Position numbers and translations under genes: made by a program. Below, one piece after another: positions 1-9,139 of a DNA stretch of 64,000 bases. The stretch lies in NCBI GenBank assembly GCA_900469445.1, contig UBXM01000004.1, positions 186,001 through 250,000 on the forward strand, written 5' to 3'. This DNA comes from Hyphomicrobiales bacterium. Lineage in GTDB: Bacteria; Pseudomonadota; Alphaproteobacteria; Rhizobiales; Rhizobiaceae. A model generated the notes under the pieces. That model saw only the letters and a program-made list of their open reading frames with translations. It ran no database searches and had not been told where the DNA came from. Within the stretch, counting starts at the first letter, position 1. Every line of letters starts with the position of its first letter.

Positions 1-16
1 TAACGAGGACAAGGCT

Positions 17-826
17 ATGGCGAAGATCGACGAAGAAGCATTGGCGGAAGCCTATAACCGTGCGCTGGCGCATGAAAAGGCCGGCGAGATCGATGCTGCG
101 GTCGAAGCCTATCGCCAGGTTCTCGAAATCGATCCGGAAGATCATGGCGGCGCTGCCGTCCGTATCGCCTCGATGGGTCGCGGCGAAGCGCCGCCGAAGG
201 CGCCCGACGCCTATGTCGAGACGCTGTTCGACCAGCATGCCGAAAGCTTCGAAGACATCCTCGTCGAGCAACTCGGTTATGCCGTGCCGGTTCTGGTGCG
301 CCAGCGCCTGCAGGACCTCAATCTGGGACCGTTCAAGCGCATGCTCGATCTCGGCTGTGGCACGGGCCTGACCGGCGGCACGCTGCGCGACATGGTCGAC
401 GACATTACCGGCATCGACATTTCCGAAAACATGGTCGAAATCGCCCATGAGAAGGATCTCTACGAGACGCTTTATGTCGCCGAAGTCGAGGATTTCCTCG
501 AGGATAATGACGACGAGGCCTTCGATCTCATCACCGCGACCGATGTTCTCCCCTATCTCGGTGCAATCGAGCCGCTGTTCTTCGGTGCTGCGGAAAACAT
601 GGTCGCCGGCGGCCTGTTCATTTTCTCGTCGGAGACCTTGGCCGAAGACGACGAGCGCACCTACACGGTCGGCCCGCACCAGCGTTTCCTCCACTCGCCC
701 GCCTATATCCGCGCAAGGCTCGCCGATACCGGTTTCGAGCTTGTCGAGATGACCGACATCAACGTGCGCATGCAGGACGGCAATCCGAGCCCAGGGCATC
801 TGGTCATCGCGAAGCTCAAGGGCTAA
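17..826 (+). CDS. TPR-containing class I SAM-dependent methyltransferase
   Basis: The 269-residue protein starts with a short tetratricopeptide-like helical repeat (about residues 5-45, with a typical ALAHEKAGEIDAAVEAY pattern). A class I methyltransferase fold follows. The SAM-binding motif I is LDLGCGTGLTG (about 110-120), the acidic motif II is GIDIS (132-136), and a post-motif stretch FDLITATDVLPYL lies at 169-181. The C-terminus has a histidine (GPHQRFLHS) that is typical of this bacterial family. It probably methylates a small molecule or protein in the cytoplasm, but the substrate cannot be read from the sequence. The ATG at 17 follows a GAGGACAAGG purine-rich site. The DinB-family gene follows after 27 bases, so they may be co-transcribed. 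The family assignment is firm; the substrate is unknown. Confidence 0.88.
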   Translation: MAKIDEEALAEAYNRALAHEKAGEIDAAVEAYRQVLEIDPEDHGGAAVRIASMGRGEAPPKAPDAYVETLFDQHAESFEDILVEQLGYAVPVLVRQRLQDLNLGPFKRMLDLGCGTGLTGGTLRDMVDDITGIDISENMVEIAHEKDLYETLYVAEVEDFLEDNDDEAFDLITATDVLPYLGAIEPLFFGAAENMVAGGLFIFSSETLAEDDERTYTVGPHQRFLHSPAYIRARLADTGFELVEMTDINVRMQDGNPSPGHLVIAKLKG

Positions 827-853
827 TTTCTTCGCCACAACGGAGAATGGCCG

Positions 854-1420
854 ATGACACCGCAGCGCTATTTTCTCGCCCAGGCCTATAACAATGCCTG
901 GGCCAATCACAGGCTGCTGAAGGCCTGCGCGCTGTTGTCCGCCGAAGAACTCGCGGCAACGCGCGTAAATTTCTTTCCGTCGATCATCCACACGCTCAAT
1001 CATATCCTGACCGTCGACTGGCTTTATATCGGTGCGCTGGAAGGAGACTGTCCCGGCGCGTCGGCCTTCGAACCGGAAATCCCGTTTGCCGCCTTTGCCG
1101 ATCTCGATCGCGAGCAGCGTGCAGCCGACCGCCGACTCATCCGCCACTGTCGCGGTTTGACCGCCGAAGGGCTGAGGGCAGACGTCCGCCTCCCGCGCGC
1201 AACACATGTGCAGGTCGAACCGGCCGACCGTATCCTGCTGCATCTCTTCCAGCATCAGATACATCATCGCGGACAGGTTCACGCGATGATGTCCGGCACG
1301 TCGGTCACGCCACCGCAGCTGGACGAATTCTTCCCATCAGACCCGGCCGAACAGGCGCTCAGAGCGCAGGATCTGGCGGAACTCGGGTTTACCGAAACCA
1401 TGATCTGGAGTGATCGATAA
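854..1420 (+). CDS. DinB-family protein (putative metal-dependent enzyme)
   Basis: This 188-residue protein has the four-helix DinB/YfiT layout. The N-terminal helix is FLAQAYNNAWANHRLL. A first metal-ligand histidine sits in the TLNHIL segment (about H50). The conserved HQIHHRGQVH motif near residues 134-143 supplies the other two ligand histidines. DinB-like proteins are often thiol-dependent S-transferases or are damage-inducible; no specific reaction can be assigned here. The gene ends in TAATG shared with the next start codon, so translation is probably coupled to the small membrane protein downstream. Confidence 0.85.
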   Translation: MTPQRYFLAQAYNNAWANHRLLKACALLSAEELAATRVNFFPSIIHTLNHILTVDWLYIGALEGDCPGASAFEPEIPFAAFADLDREQRAADRRLIRHCRGLTAEGLRADVRLPRATHVQVEPADRILLHLFQHQIHHRGQVHAMMSGTSVTPPQLDEFFPSDPAEQALRAQDLAELGFTETMIWSDR

Positions 1421-1830
1421 TGCTGTATTTCGTCATCAAGGCCCTTCACCTTCTGTCCGACTTCCTGCTGATCGGCGGCATGCTGATCAACGCCTTCGTC
1501 ATCTCGATGGTGCCGCCGCCGATTCGGGTCGGCGTGATCGAGGCGCTGCGGAAATACGATCGCACCGTGACGACGGCGGCACTTGCCGGCGCCTGGATTT
1601 TCGGCCTGTGGCTCGCCATCGGCTATATCGGTTTCTCGGATGGCTGGCTGCACGCAAAATTCCTGTTCGTCATCCTGCTTTCGGCTCTGCACGGCATGCA
1701 GCAGGCTGCGATGCGCAAGATGGTCGCCGATCCAAAGCGTGATCCGAACGGTTTCGTGCGTCTCGGCATGCCGATCATCCTGGTCTGTCTCGTGATCGTC
1801 TTGGCGCTGGCCGTCATCAAGCCGTTCTGA
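1420..1830 (+). CDS. Small membrane protein of the HemJ/CopD superfamily type
   Basis: The 136-residue protein has four predicted membrane helices (about 2-30, 50-70, 78-98 and 115-134). The histidine pattern, H10 in KALHLL, H78 in LHAKF and H91 in SALHG, recalls HemJ/CopD-like four-helix membrane proteins that bind haem or metal. It is shorter than CopD and lacks the W-rich HemJ signature, so it could equally be an uncharacterised relative (DUF2269-like). The start ATG overlaps the stop of the DinB gene by one base, which indicates translational coupling. Function is unknown; the membrane location is well supported. Confidence 0.7.
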   Translation: MLYFVIKALHLLSDFLLIGGMLINAFVISMVPPPIRVGVIEALRKYDRTVTTAALAGAWIFGLWLAIGYIGFSDGWLHAKFLFVILLSALHGMQQAAMRKMVADPKRDPNGFVRLGMPIILVCLVIVLALAVIKPF

Positions 1831-1864
1831 TCCGGGCTTTCCCGTCTCCAACTACGGATCCGCC

Positions 1865-1923
1865 GCAAAACAGCCTGTTTTGCATCGTCGCAAGGTGCAT
1901 GCGAAAAACCGATGCAGAATCGG
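1865..1923. promoter_or_regulatory. Two hairpin-forming palindromes upstream of ddl
   Basis: In the 125-base gap before the D-Ala ligase gene there is a near-perfect palindrome GCAAAACAG-C-CTGTTTTGC (1865-1883). A smaller hairpin follows, CCGAT-gcaga-ATCGG (1909-1923). They could act as the terminator of the upstream gene trio or as an operator or leader structure for ddl. No U-run follows the first one, so a simple terminator is not certain. Confidence 0.4.
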
Positions 1924-1955
1924 ATGCCGGCTGCGATCCGGACTGGAGAGGGTGA

Positions 1956-3032
1956 ATGACGGGGAATTCAGACAGACTGCGTATTGCCGTTCTGTTCGGC
2001 GGGCGATCGGCGGAGCATGACGTTTCGGTTCTATCGGCCACCAATGTGATGAATGCGCTCGATCCTGCACGATACGACGCAGTGCCGGTCTTCGTCGGCC
2101 GCGACGGACAATGGCTGCTCAGCGCCTTCGAAGGCGGTACGCTTTCTAAACCGGCGGGCGGTACGCAGCTTTCCCTGATCGCCGGCGGCAAGGGCCGGCT
2201 TCTTGCCATTCCCGAAGGCGCTGCGCCTTACGAACTGCCGCCTATCGACATCCTCTTTCCCGTACTTCACGGTCTGCATGGGGAGGACGGCGCGGTTCAG
2301 GGCCTGGCCGAAGTCGCGCGCGTGCCGCTTGCCGGTTGCGGCATCCTCGGCTCCGCCAATGCGCTCGACAAGGATATCGCCAAGCGACTGTTCAACGAGG
2401 CCGGCATCCCTGCGGCGCGGTCGGTGACGATCTATCAGGGCGATGCGCCGACATTCGAAGACCTGCAACAGGCGCTCGGCCTGCCGATCTTCATCAAACC
2501 CGCACGCCAGGGCTCATCGGTAGGCGTCAGCAAGGTGTCTTCGAAAGACGGTTATCAAGCGGCTCTTTCGGAAGGTTTTCGCCATGACAGCAAGCTTCTG
2601 GCCGAAGAGTTCATCAAGGGCCGAGAGATCGAATGCGCCGTGCTGGAAGCTCCCGACGGCAGTCTGTTCGTATCAAGGACCGGCGAGATAACACCGGCAG
2701 ATAGTCATGGCTTCTATTCCTATGACGCGAAATATATCGACGAGGGTGGCGCAGCGCTGAAAATCCCGGCCGACCTGCCGCCGGATATCGAGAACGACAT
2801 CCGGGCACTGGCGATCAAGGCCTTCCGTGCGCTGGGCTGCGACGGCATGGCGCGGGCGGATTTCTTTGTCACCGCCGAGGGACGCATGCTCGTCAACGAG
2901 CTGAACACAATCCCCGGCTTCACCGATATCAGCATGTATTCCAAGGTGATGGGCGCAAGCGGCGTGAGCTATCCCGAAATCATCGATCGACTGGTCGACC
3001 ATGGCCTTGCGAGGGCGAGCCGATCGATCTGA
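1956..3032 (+). CDS. ddl: D-alanine--D-alanine ligase
   Basis: The 358-residue ATP-grasp enzyme joins two D-alanines for the peptidoglycan pentapeptide in the cytoplasm. The N-terminal substrate loop reads LFGGRSAEHDVSVLSA (about 13-28), then comes LHGLHGEDGAVQG. The ATP-grasp domain has KPARQGSSVGVSK, and the C-terminal metal and substrate motif is NELNTIPGFT followed by MYSKV. The length and the insert SRTGEITPADSHGFYSYDAKY match the longer DdlA type rather than the ~300-residue DdlB type. It stands outside the mur/fts cluster, as a second or stand-alone Ddl usually does. The ATG at 1956 follows GGAGAGGGTGA. It is convergent with the ssu operon. Confidence 0.95.
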   Translation: MTGNSDRLRIAVLFGGRSAEHDVSVLSATNVMNALDPARYDAVPVFVGRDGQWLLSAFEGGTLSKPAGGTQLSLIAGGKGRLLAIPEGAAPYELPPIDILFPVLHGLHGEDGAVQGLAEVARVPLAGCGILGSANALDKDIAKRLFNEAGIPAARSVTIYQGDAPTFEDLQQALGLPIFIKPARQGSSVGVSKVSSKDGYQAALSEGFRHDSKLLAEEFIKGREIECAVLEAPDGSLFVSRTGEITPADSHGFYSYDAKYIDEGGAALKIPADLPPDIENDIRALAIKAFRALGCDGMARADFFVTAEGRMLVNELNTIPGFTDISMYSKVMGASGVSYPEIIDRLVDHGLARASRSI

Positions 3033-3037
3033 TCGGC
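3019..3037. terminator. Hairpin at the ddl stop, possible bidirectional terminator
   Basis: A 7-bp stem GCCGATC / GATCGGC with a 5-base loop overlaps the ddl stop codon. It lies 12 bases from the end of the convergent ssuB gene. It has no clear U-tract, so termination is a suggestion only. Confidence 0.35.
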
Positions 3038-3048
3038 CCGCCCCTATT

Positions 3049-3879
3049 TCAGGCCTTTCCGAGGATCGTGTCGAGCAGCTTTCCTTCGATCTCCGCCAGC
3101 GCCGGCTCGCCATAGCGACGCGGCCGGTCTCTCGGAATTTCGAGGTCGAGGCTGATCCGTCCTTCGTCGAGAACGATCACCCGGTCGGCCAGATGCACGG
3201 CCTCGCCCACGTCGTGGGTGACGAGAACTGCGGTGAAGCCGAGTTCGCGCCAGACATCCGTCACCAGATCCTGCATGCCGAGGCGCGTCAGGGCATCGAG
3301 CGCGCCGAGCGGTTCGTCGAGCGCCAGCAGACCGGGGCGGCTGACCAGGGCGCGCGCCAGCGCAACACGCTGCCGCTGGCCACCGGAGAGTTTCGACGGC
3401 CAGTCTTTCACCTTGTCCGACAGCTGAACACCGGCGAGCGCCCGCTCGGCCTCTCGCCGCCCGAATGCTTTCGGCACCCCGTCGCCCAGTCCGACAGCCA
3501 CGTTATCCGCCACCGAGAACCAGGGCAGAAGCCGCGGCTCCTGGAAAACGATGCGGGAATTGGGTTCCACCGCCTCGCCCGCCTCGTCGACGAACTCGAT
3601 CCGGCCACCGGTCGGATCGTCCAGCCCGACGAGAAGCCGTAGAAGCGTGCTCTTGCCGCAACCGCTCTTGCCGACGATTGCAACGAACTGGCCGGCAGGC
3701 ACGTCGAGATCGATGCCGCGCAGCACCTGATTGTCGCCAAACCGCTTTTCGACGCCGCGCAACCTCAGTCCGGCGGGCTGCGGCGACGCCTGATATTCGA
3801 CAGGCTGCGCGGCGTGGTGAGAATCCAGCTCGGCATCCGAGATGAAGGCGAGCGGCGATTGATAGGGTCCGATGGGCAT
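3049..3879 (-). CDS. ssuB: Aliphatic sulfonate ABC transporter, ATP-binding subunit SsuB
   Basis: This 276-residue ATPase powers uptake of alkanesulfonates. Visible motifs are Walker [10 protein letters not shown] (70-78), the Q-loop in [10 protein letters not shown], the signature [15 protein letters not shown], Walker [13 protein letters not shown] and the H-loop VTHDVGEA. The run EPRLLPW is typical of the SsuB/TauB/NrtD group. I chose the ATG at 3879 because AAGGAGCG stands just upstream and the ssuC stop is only 10 bases away; a longer in-frame start at 4002 would overlap ssuC by more than 100 bases. It is the last gene of the ssuA-D-C-B operon. Confidence 0.93.
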   Translation of the reverse strand: MPIGPYQSPLAFISDAELDSHHAAQPVEYQASPQPAGLRLRGVEKRFGDNQVLRGIDLDVPAGQFVAIVGKSGCGKSTLLRLLVGLDDPTGGRIEFVDEAGEAVEPNSRIVFQEPRLLPWFSVADNVAVGLGDGVPKAFGRREAERALAGVQLSDKVKDWPSKLSGGQRQRVALARALVSRPGLLALDEPLGALDALTRLGMQDLVTDVWRELGFTAVLVTHDVGEAVHLADRVIVLDEGRISLDLEIPRDRPRRYGEPALAEIEGKLLDTILGKA

Positions 3880-3889
3880 GTCACGCTCC

Positions 3890-4804
3890 TTATCGCTGAT
3901 AGGCCGGGTTCCACGAGAGCGCTGTACGCTCCAGCGTCCTTGCAATGACGTCGGCCAGCTTGCCGAGCGCCGCATAGATGACGAGCGCAAGCACGACGAC
4001 ATCAGTCATCATAAATTCACGGGCGGTATTGGCCATGTAGCCGATGCCGGAATTGGCGGCGATCGATTCAGACACGATCAGCGTCAACCACATGATGCCG
4101 AGCGCATAACGCAGGCCAACGAAGATGGAAGGCAGCGCGCCGGGAAAGATCACTTTGCGGAAGAGCGACCAGCCGCTCATGCCGTAGATTTGCCCCATCT
4201 CGATCAGATCGCGATCGACATTTTTTACCCCGTGATAGGTGTTGAGATAGATCGGGAAAAGCACACCGAGCGAGGTCAGGAATAGCTTTGCCTCCTCGCC
4301 GATGCCGAACCACAGGATGACCAGCGGGATCATCGCCAGATGCGGAATGGTGCGCAGCATCTGCAGCGTCGTGTCGGTCAGCTGTTCCGACAATTTCGAC
4401 ACGCCGTTGGCGATGCCGAGAAGAAAACCGATCGAACCGCCGATCAGAAGACCGCTCAAGGCGCGCGCGCCGCTGACACCGACATCGCGGGCAAGCTCGC
4501 CGGACAGAAGCCGCTCCCAGAAGGCTGCAATCACGGCCACCGGCGACGGCATGATCCGGTCGGAGATAAATCCGGCAGACGAGCCTGCCTGCCAGAGGAT
4601 GACCAATATCACCGGCAGGAGATAAGGCAGAAACGCACCGCCAGAGAAGCTGCGCGGGCGTGACGGTTGCCCGTCATTTGCCCGCACAGCTTTCTCCGCC
4701 GCACCCTTGGGAGGTTTGCCATATTCATTCGCCGTCGACGGCACCCTGTCTTCCCTGATGCGTCGTAGGCCTCGGCCTTCCGCAAACGTATCGACTATCG
4801 TCAT
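3890..4804 (-). CDS. ssuC: Aliphatic sulfonate ABC transporter, permease SsuC
   Basis: The 304-residue inner-membrane permease has about six membrane helices. The BPD_transp_1 coupling loop reads [24 protein letters not shown]...[10 protein letters not shown]. It forms the channel for sulfonates together with SsuB. An unusually polar N-terminal tail of about 58 residues precedes the first helix at [14 protein letters not shown]. Shorter SsuC proteins start near that helix, so the true start could lie inside, although no better ribosome site is obvious. It sits 21 bases after ssuD and 10 bases before ssuB. Confidence 0.92.
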   Translation of the reverse strand: MTIVDTFAEGRGLRRIREDRVPSTANEYGKPPKGAAEKAVRANDGQPSRPRSFSGGAFLPYLLPVILVILWQAGSSAGFISDRIMPSPVAVIAAFWERLLSGELARDVGVSGARALSGLLIGGSIGFLLGIANGVSKLSEQLTDTTLQMLRTIPHLAMIPLVILWFGIGEEAKLFLTSLGVLFPIYLNTYHGVKNVDRDLIEMGQIYGMSGWSLFRKVIFPGALPSIFVGLRYALGIMWLTLIVSESIAANSGIGYMANTAREFMMTDVVVLALVIYAALGKLADVIARTLERTALSWNPAYQR

Positions 4805-4825
4805 TGTCTTGCCCTCGCCGTTCGA

Positions 4826-6001
4826 TCAGGATGCCGCGACGGCGCGGATGGTCGCGTGACCACCGCCGCCGAAGAGTGGTTTTTCCGAAGCAAATTCATT
4901 GCCGAAACCGGCCCGTTGTTCCTCGCGCTTGAGGCCGAGTTCCGGGAACAGCAGTTCCGCCACCCGGTAGGCCTCTTCCAGATGCGGATAACCGGAACCG
5001 ATCACCGTCTCGATGCCGAGATCCTGGTATTCGCGCAGGCGTGCCGCCACTGTCTTTGGTGAACCGACCAGCGCCGTGCCGGCACCCGAGCGCACCAGAC
5101 CGATGCCGGCCCACAGGTTAGGGGAAACTTCCAGTTGGTCGCGGCGCCCGTTGTGGAGCGCCGCCATACGCCGTTGACCGACACTGTCGCTATCCCTGGC
5201 GAAATGCGCCTGCGCCTTGGCAATCGTCTCGTCGGAGAGTTTCGAGATCAGCCTGTCGGCCGCCTCCCAGGCTTCCTCGTCGGTCTCGCGGACGATGAAA
5301 TGCCGGCGGATGCCGAAGGAGACGTCCCTGCCCTTCTTTTCGGCGGCGGCGCGCACGGCCTTGATCTTCTCGCCCACCTGTTCCGGCGGCTCGCCCCAGG
5401 TCAGATATTTGTCGCCACGACCGGCAAAGAAGTCGATGCCGGCATCCGATGATCCGCCGAAATAAAGCGGCGGGCGCGGCTGCTGGATTGTCGGGAAACC
5501 GAGTTTTGCATTCTTCGCCTTGATGTGCCGGCCGTCGAGATCCGCCTGCCCCGTGGTGACGAGATCCTCGAAGACCTGAAAGAACTCCTCCGCATGGGTA
5601 TAACGCTCGTCATGTTCGAGAAAGATGCCGTCGCCCGCCAGTTCGGATGGATTGCCGCCGACGACGATATTGAGCAGCAGCCTGCCGTTCGAAACGCGGT
5701 CGAGTGCCGCCGCAAGCCGCGCGTAATAAGCGGGTGCCGCCGTGCCGGGGCGAATGGCGACAAGGAATTTCAGCTTTTCGGTGAAGGGCGCCAGAGCCGC
5801 CGCCGTGACGAAGGATTCCTCGCAGGAAACGCCGGTCGGCAACAGGACGCCGGAATAACCGAGCCGATCCACCGCCTGTGCCAGCTCGCGCAGATATCGG
5901 TGTTCCGGCGGGCGATTGGGCTCGCTGCCGCCGAGATAGGTGCCGTCGCCGGCGGTCGGGATGAACCACAGAAAATCGATGGGTTTTGCGGTATCGGTCA
6001 T
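4826..6001 (-). CDS. ssuD: FMNH2-dependent alkanesulfonate monooxygenase
   Basis: The 391-residue luciferase-like enzyme uses FMNH2 and oxygen to split the C-S bond of alkanesulfonates, releasing sulfite and an aldehyde in the cytoplasm. It matches known SsuD along its full length. It has [15 protein letters not shown] at the start, the active-site cysteine C60 in [71 protein letters not shown] and [19 protein letters not shown]. It is about 10 residues longer than the E. coli protein. No flavin reductase (ssuE) lies in the window, so reduced flavin must come from elsewhere. The operon order is ssuA-D-C-B. Confidence 0.96.
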   Translation of the reverse strand: MTDTAKPIDFLWFIPTAGDGTYLGGSEPNRPPEHRYLRELAQAVDRLGYSGVLLPTGVSCEESFVTAAALAPFTEKLKFLVAIRPGTAAPAYYARLAAALDRVSNGRLLLNIVVGGNPSELAGDGIFLEHDERYTHAEEFFQVFEDLVTTGQADLDGRHIKAKNAKLGFPTIQQPRPPLYFGGSSDAGIDFFAGRGDKYLTWGEPPEQVGEKIKAVRAAAEKKGRDVSFGIRRHFIVRETDEEAWEAADRLISKLSDETIAKAQAHFARDSDSVGQRRMAALHNGRRDQLEVSPNLWAGIGLVRSGAGTALVGSPKTVAARLREYQDLGIETVIGSGYPHLEEAYRVAELLFPELGLKREEQRAGFGNEFASEKPLFGGGGHATIRAVAAS

Positions 6002-6058
6002 GTTGAAAATCCTTGATCTCTATCTGCTCTTGTCGCGCAACGTCAGGCAGGAACCGGA

Positions 6059-7036
6059 TCAGCTCGCCTTGGGGCGCCAGACGATGTCGGAGATGTCGAG
6101 TTTTCGTGGGATGATCTTCAGGTCATAAAATTCGTCGGCCAACGCCTGCTGATACTGGACCGCCGCATCAGGCACGGTGGAGACCGCGCCGAGATCCGCC
6201 CCACGGCGCGACAGCACGACCCTGGTCACGTTTTCCGGCACGCCGGTGATCGAGGAGAGCGCCTTCACCGTCTCGTCGAAATTCGCCTGCGCCTGCCCGC
6301 CGACTTTTTTCAGTTCGTCGATGACTTCGACGATAAGGTCTCCGTTCTCGGCAGCGAAATCGCCATTGCCGAGGAAATAGCTCCAGCTGTCGACAATGCC
6401 CTCGGCGGTGGTCAGCACGCGTGTCTGCGGATCGGCCTCGGCAATTGCAGTATAGGGATCCCAGATAGACCAGGCATCGATCGAACCATTCTTGAAGGCC
6501 GCCGCCGCATCCGGTGGTGCGAGATCGAGCGGGGTCACGTCGGAGAGCTCAAGTCCACCCTTGCGCAGAACCTTGACCGTGACATTGTGAGCGCTGGAGC
6601 CACGCTTGAAGGCGAGCTTCCTGCCCTTCAGATCCGCGATCGACTGGATCGGACTATCCTTGTGGACGAGGATCGCTGAACCCGCAGAACTGCCGCGATA
6701 GGTACCGACATAAAGCAGGTTGCCACGCGCCGACTGGGCAAACAGCGGCGGCACATCGCCCGTCGGGCCGAAATCCAGTGCGCCTGCACCAAGCGCTTCG
6801 AGAAGCGGCGGACCGGAGGTGAATTCCGACCAGCTGACCTTGATGCCGCGATCGGCAAACCGCTTTTCCAGAGCACCCTGGCCTTTTGCCAGAGCCAGCA
6901 CGCCGTTCTTCTGCCAGCCGATGCGCAGTTCCTTCGCCGCCGCCCTTGCCTTGCCCGCGATCGGCAAGACCGCCGTGGCAGCTGCCGCTCCGATCAGTCC
7001 CAGCGTCTGTCGACGGTTCAAATTGCCTGTCACCAT
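6059..7036 (-). CDS. ssuA: Aliphatic sulfonate ABC transporter, substrate-binding protein SsuA
   Basis: This 325-residue periplasmic binding protein opens the sulfonate operon. The N-terminus NRRQTLGLIGAAAATAVLPIAGKARA is a signal sequence with a Tat-like twin arginine, cleaved near ARA-AAK. The mature part reads LRIGWQKNGVLALAKGQGALEKRF, then TSGPPLLEALGAGALDFGPTGDVPPLFAQ, and SIDAWSIWDPYTAIAE, all typical of the SsuA/TauA (NMT1-like) group. It delivers sulfonates to SsuBC. A 254-base divergent region separates it from the dehydrogenase gene and must hold the operon promoter. Confidence 0.94.
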   Translation of the reverse strand: MVTGNLNRRQTLGLIGAAAATAVLPIAGKARAAAKELRIGWQKNGVLALAKGQGALEKRFADRGIKVSWSEFTSGPPLLEALGAGALDFGPTGDVPPLFAQSARGNLLYVGTYRGSSAGSAILVHKDSPIQSIADLKGRKLAFKRGSSAHNVTVKVLRKGGLELSDVTPLDLAPPDAAAAFKNGSIDAWSIWDPYTAIAEADPQTRVLTTAEGIVDSWSYFLGNGDFAAENGDLIVEVIDELKKVGGQAQANFDETVKALSSITGVPENVTRVVLSRRGADLGAVSTVPDAAVQYQQALADEFYDLKIIPRKLDISDIVWRPKAS

Positions 7037-7290
7037 GGAATTAGCCCTTCCTCACCGGTTTGCGATGACGAAAAGGCTCCCATACTCTATCGACTTGGTC
7101 GACATTCCATCATTTCAAAAAACAACCGCAAACGGAGATTTCATTTCTCCGATTCAATGGGATCGGAATGCAAAACTGCTAAACGACAAATTTGCGCTGC
7201 GTTGCGGAAAATCATTTTTGTCCGCTTTGTCCTTTCCGTCGGCCACGCTTTGTTCTAATCATCTGGAACAAACACAGTTCGGAGGTTGGC

Positions 7291-8163
7291 ATGGCGAAAC
7301 TGGCATTCATCGGTCTCGGGGTCATGGGGTTCCCGATGGCGGGACATCTCAAGCAAAAGGGCGGCCACGAGGTCACCGTCTACAACCGCACCGCCGCCAA
7401 GGCCGCCGACTGGGTTTCGAAATTCGGAGGTAAAAGCGGCGCCACGCCGGCAGAAGCCGCGAAGGATGCCGATTTCGTCTTTACCTGCGTCGGCAATGAC
7501 GACGATCTCCGCTCGGTGACCACGGGTGAGAACGGTGTCCTCTCGGCCATGAAGCCCGGCGCGATCCTGATCGACAACACCACGGCCAGCGCCGAAGTCG
7601 CGCGCGAACTGGATGCTGCCGCAAAGGACAAGGGTGTCCACTTCATCGACGCGCCGGTCTCCGGCGGTCAGGCGGGTGCAGAAAACGGTGTGCTGACCGT
7701 CATGTGCGGCGGCGATCAGGCCGTGTTCGACAAAGCGAAACCCGTCATCGATGCCTATGCCCGCATGGTCGGATTGATGGGACCGGTCGGCTCGGGCCAG
7801 CTTACCAAGATGATGAACCAGATCTGCATCGCCGGTATCGTTCAGGGTCTGTCGGAAGCCATCCATTTCGGCAAGCAGGCGGGGCTCGACATCGAGACGG
7901 TGATCGACGTCATCTCCAAGGGTGCGGCCGGTTCCTGGCAGATGGAAAACCGCCACAAGACGATGGATCAGGGCAAATACGATTTCGGCTTTGCCGTCGA
8001 CTGGATGCGCAAGGATCTCGACATCGTCCTGACGGAGGCCCGCCGCAACGGCGCCAAACTGCCGCTGACGGCGCTGGTCGATCAATTTTATGGCGACGTG
8101 CAGGCAATGGGCGGCAATCGCTGGGATACGTCCTCGCTGCTGGCCCGCCTCGAACGGAAATAG
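7291..8163 (+). CDS. NAD(P)-dependent beta-hydroxyacid dehydrogenase (3-hydroxyisobutyrate / tartronate semialdehyde reductase type)
   Basis: The 290-residue enzyme oxidises or reduces a beta-hydroxyacid. The N-terminal Rossmann fold has FIGLGVMGFPMAGHL (6-20), followed by YNRT, where N32-R33-T34 suggests NADP preference. The substrate motif is FIDAPVSGGQAGAENG (119-134), and the catalytic lysine is K173 in GQLTKMMNQ. The start ATG at 7291 has GGAGG seven bases upstream; an in-frame start 99 bases earlier lacks such a site. It may be glyoxylate/succinic semialdehyde reductase, GarR-like or MmsB-like; the substrate cannot be told from sequence alone. It is divergent from ssuA. Confidence 0.88.
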   Translation: MAKLAFIGLGVMGFPMAGHLKQKGGHEVTVYNRTAAKAADWVSKFGGKSGATPAEAAKDADFVFTCVGNDDDLRSVTTGENGVLSAMKPGAILIDNTTASAEVARELDAAAKDKGVHFIDAPVSGGQAGAENGVLTVMCGGDQAVFDKAKPVIDAYARMVGLMGPVGSGQLTKMMNQICIAGIVQGLSEAIHFGKQAGLDIETVIDVISKGAAGSWQMENRHKTMDQGKYDFGFAVDWMRKDLDIVLTEARRNGAKLPLTALVDQFYGDVQAMGGNRWDTSSLLARLERK

Positions 8164-8236
8164 GCCATCCGCACCAGCCCGGAAACGTCTGTCGCAAAAG
8201 CATCACCATTCCGGCCCTAAAATCCTGGCGAGCAAG

Positions 8237-8252
8237 GCCGCATAAGCGGCCC
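8237..8252 (+). promoter_or_regulatory. Small hairpin in the leader of the nuclease-like gene
   Basis: GGCCGC-ATAA-GCGGCC is a perfect 6-bp stem with a tetraloop. It ends 11 bases before the AAGGAGG ribosome site of the next gene. It could end the preceding transcript or shape the leader; there is no U-run. Confidence 0.3.
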
Positions 8253-8278
8253 TCTGGACGCTCAAGGAGGTGGCAGGC

Positions 8279-9103
8279 ATGGCTTTTTCGCTTCTAAAAG
8301 GACGTTTCGCACCCGAACTTGGGCGGCCGGACGGTGATTCCGTACGCTTCATACCGGACGATCCGGCGCCGCTCTTTCACCTTCGGCGGCGCGGTTCGGC
8401 ACCAAAGATCAACGCCGAAAACGGCAGCGTCCAGCTTCGCTACGAAGGCATAGATTGCCTGGAGAAAGCGGCCATTCAGCCTCATTCCGGCGATGCCACC
8501 GCATCCAACCTGGGGCTTGTCGCTCCCCTCGAAGGCGACGGGCGCGGCTATATCTGCACCAATCAGCTTGACCCGCATGGACGACCCGTCTGTTTCGTCT
8601 TCTCCGGCCAGACGTCGCATGCGGACGGCGAGAGCGTTAGGCTGGCGGCGGAAGATATCGCCAACAGCATCAACGCCATACAGCTCGATCGCGGCCTCGC
8701 CTATCCACTCTTTTACGACACGCTTTATGCCGAGCTGCGGCTGGCTCTGGCCGCCCGTTGCGTGTCGGCCCGACAGGCCGGCCTAGGTCTCTGGCCTGCG
8801 GACGCCACGACGACGGGTTTTGACTGGAACGACAATCTCGCCATGCTTCCACCGATCTTTCCAAAACTGTGGCGACGCATCGATACCTACCGGCGCGACG
8901 AAACCTTCTTCGATCCGGGCAATCCTGCCGCCAACCTTCAGGCGTATATCGCGTCACTCGGAGAGGAACGGGTATTCCTGTTCAGCGAGAGCAAGTTCAC
9001 CGGGTTCGACGATCTGGTGACGGTCAGCGGAGCGACGATAAGGCTGCTTGCCGATCCTGCCGATCTCGTCATCATCTCGGAGGCGGCCAGCGCCGCCTCC
9101 TGA
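8279..9103 (+). CDS. Divergent staphylococcal-nuclease-like (SNase fold) protein
   Basis: The 274-residue protein resembles a thermonuclease domain with insertions. It has PDGDSVRF near residue 20, then after an insert QLRYEGIDCLEKAA, the equivalent of the LRxxGIDxPE nuclease core. A later stretch, ELRLALAARCVSARQAGLGLWPAD, matches the family's C-terminal helix with GLW. No signal peptide is visible, so it is probably cytoplasmic. The start ATG at 8279 has AAGGAGG eight bases upstream; a GTG nine bases earlier would overlap that site. The C-terminal 100 residues are unassigned. Nuclease activity is an inference because the core is only partly conserved. Confidence 0.6.
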   Translation: MAFSLLKGRFAPELGRPDGDSVRFIPDDPAPLFHLRRRGSAPKINAENGSVQLRYEGIDCLEKAAIQPHSGDATASNLGLVAPLEGDGRGYICTNQLDPHGRPVCFVFSGQTSHADGESVRLAAEDIANSINAIQLDRGLAYPLFYDTLYAELRLALAARCVSARQAGLGLWPADATTTGFDWNDNLAMLPPIFPKLWRRIDTYRRDETFFDPGNPAANLQAYIASLGEERVFLFSESKFTGFDDLVTVSGATIRLLADPADLVIISEAASAAS

Positions 9104-9139
9104 TGTGCAGACCGGGAAAGAGGCAGCAGCCGGCGGCCG

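Noticed and set aside
8237..8252. GGCCGC-ATAA-GCGGCC hairpin as a riboswitch or attenuator
   Set aside because: It is only 6 bp with no further structure; kept as a minor hairpin, not as a regulator.
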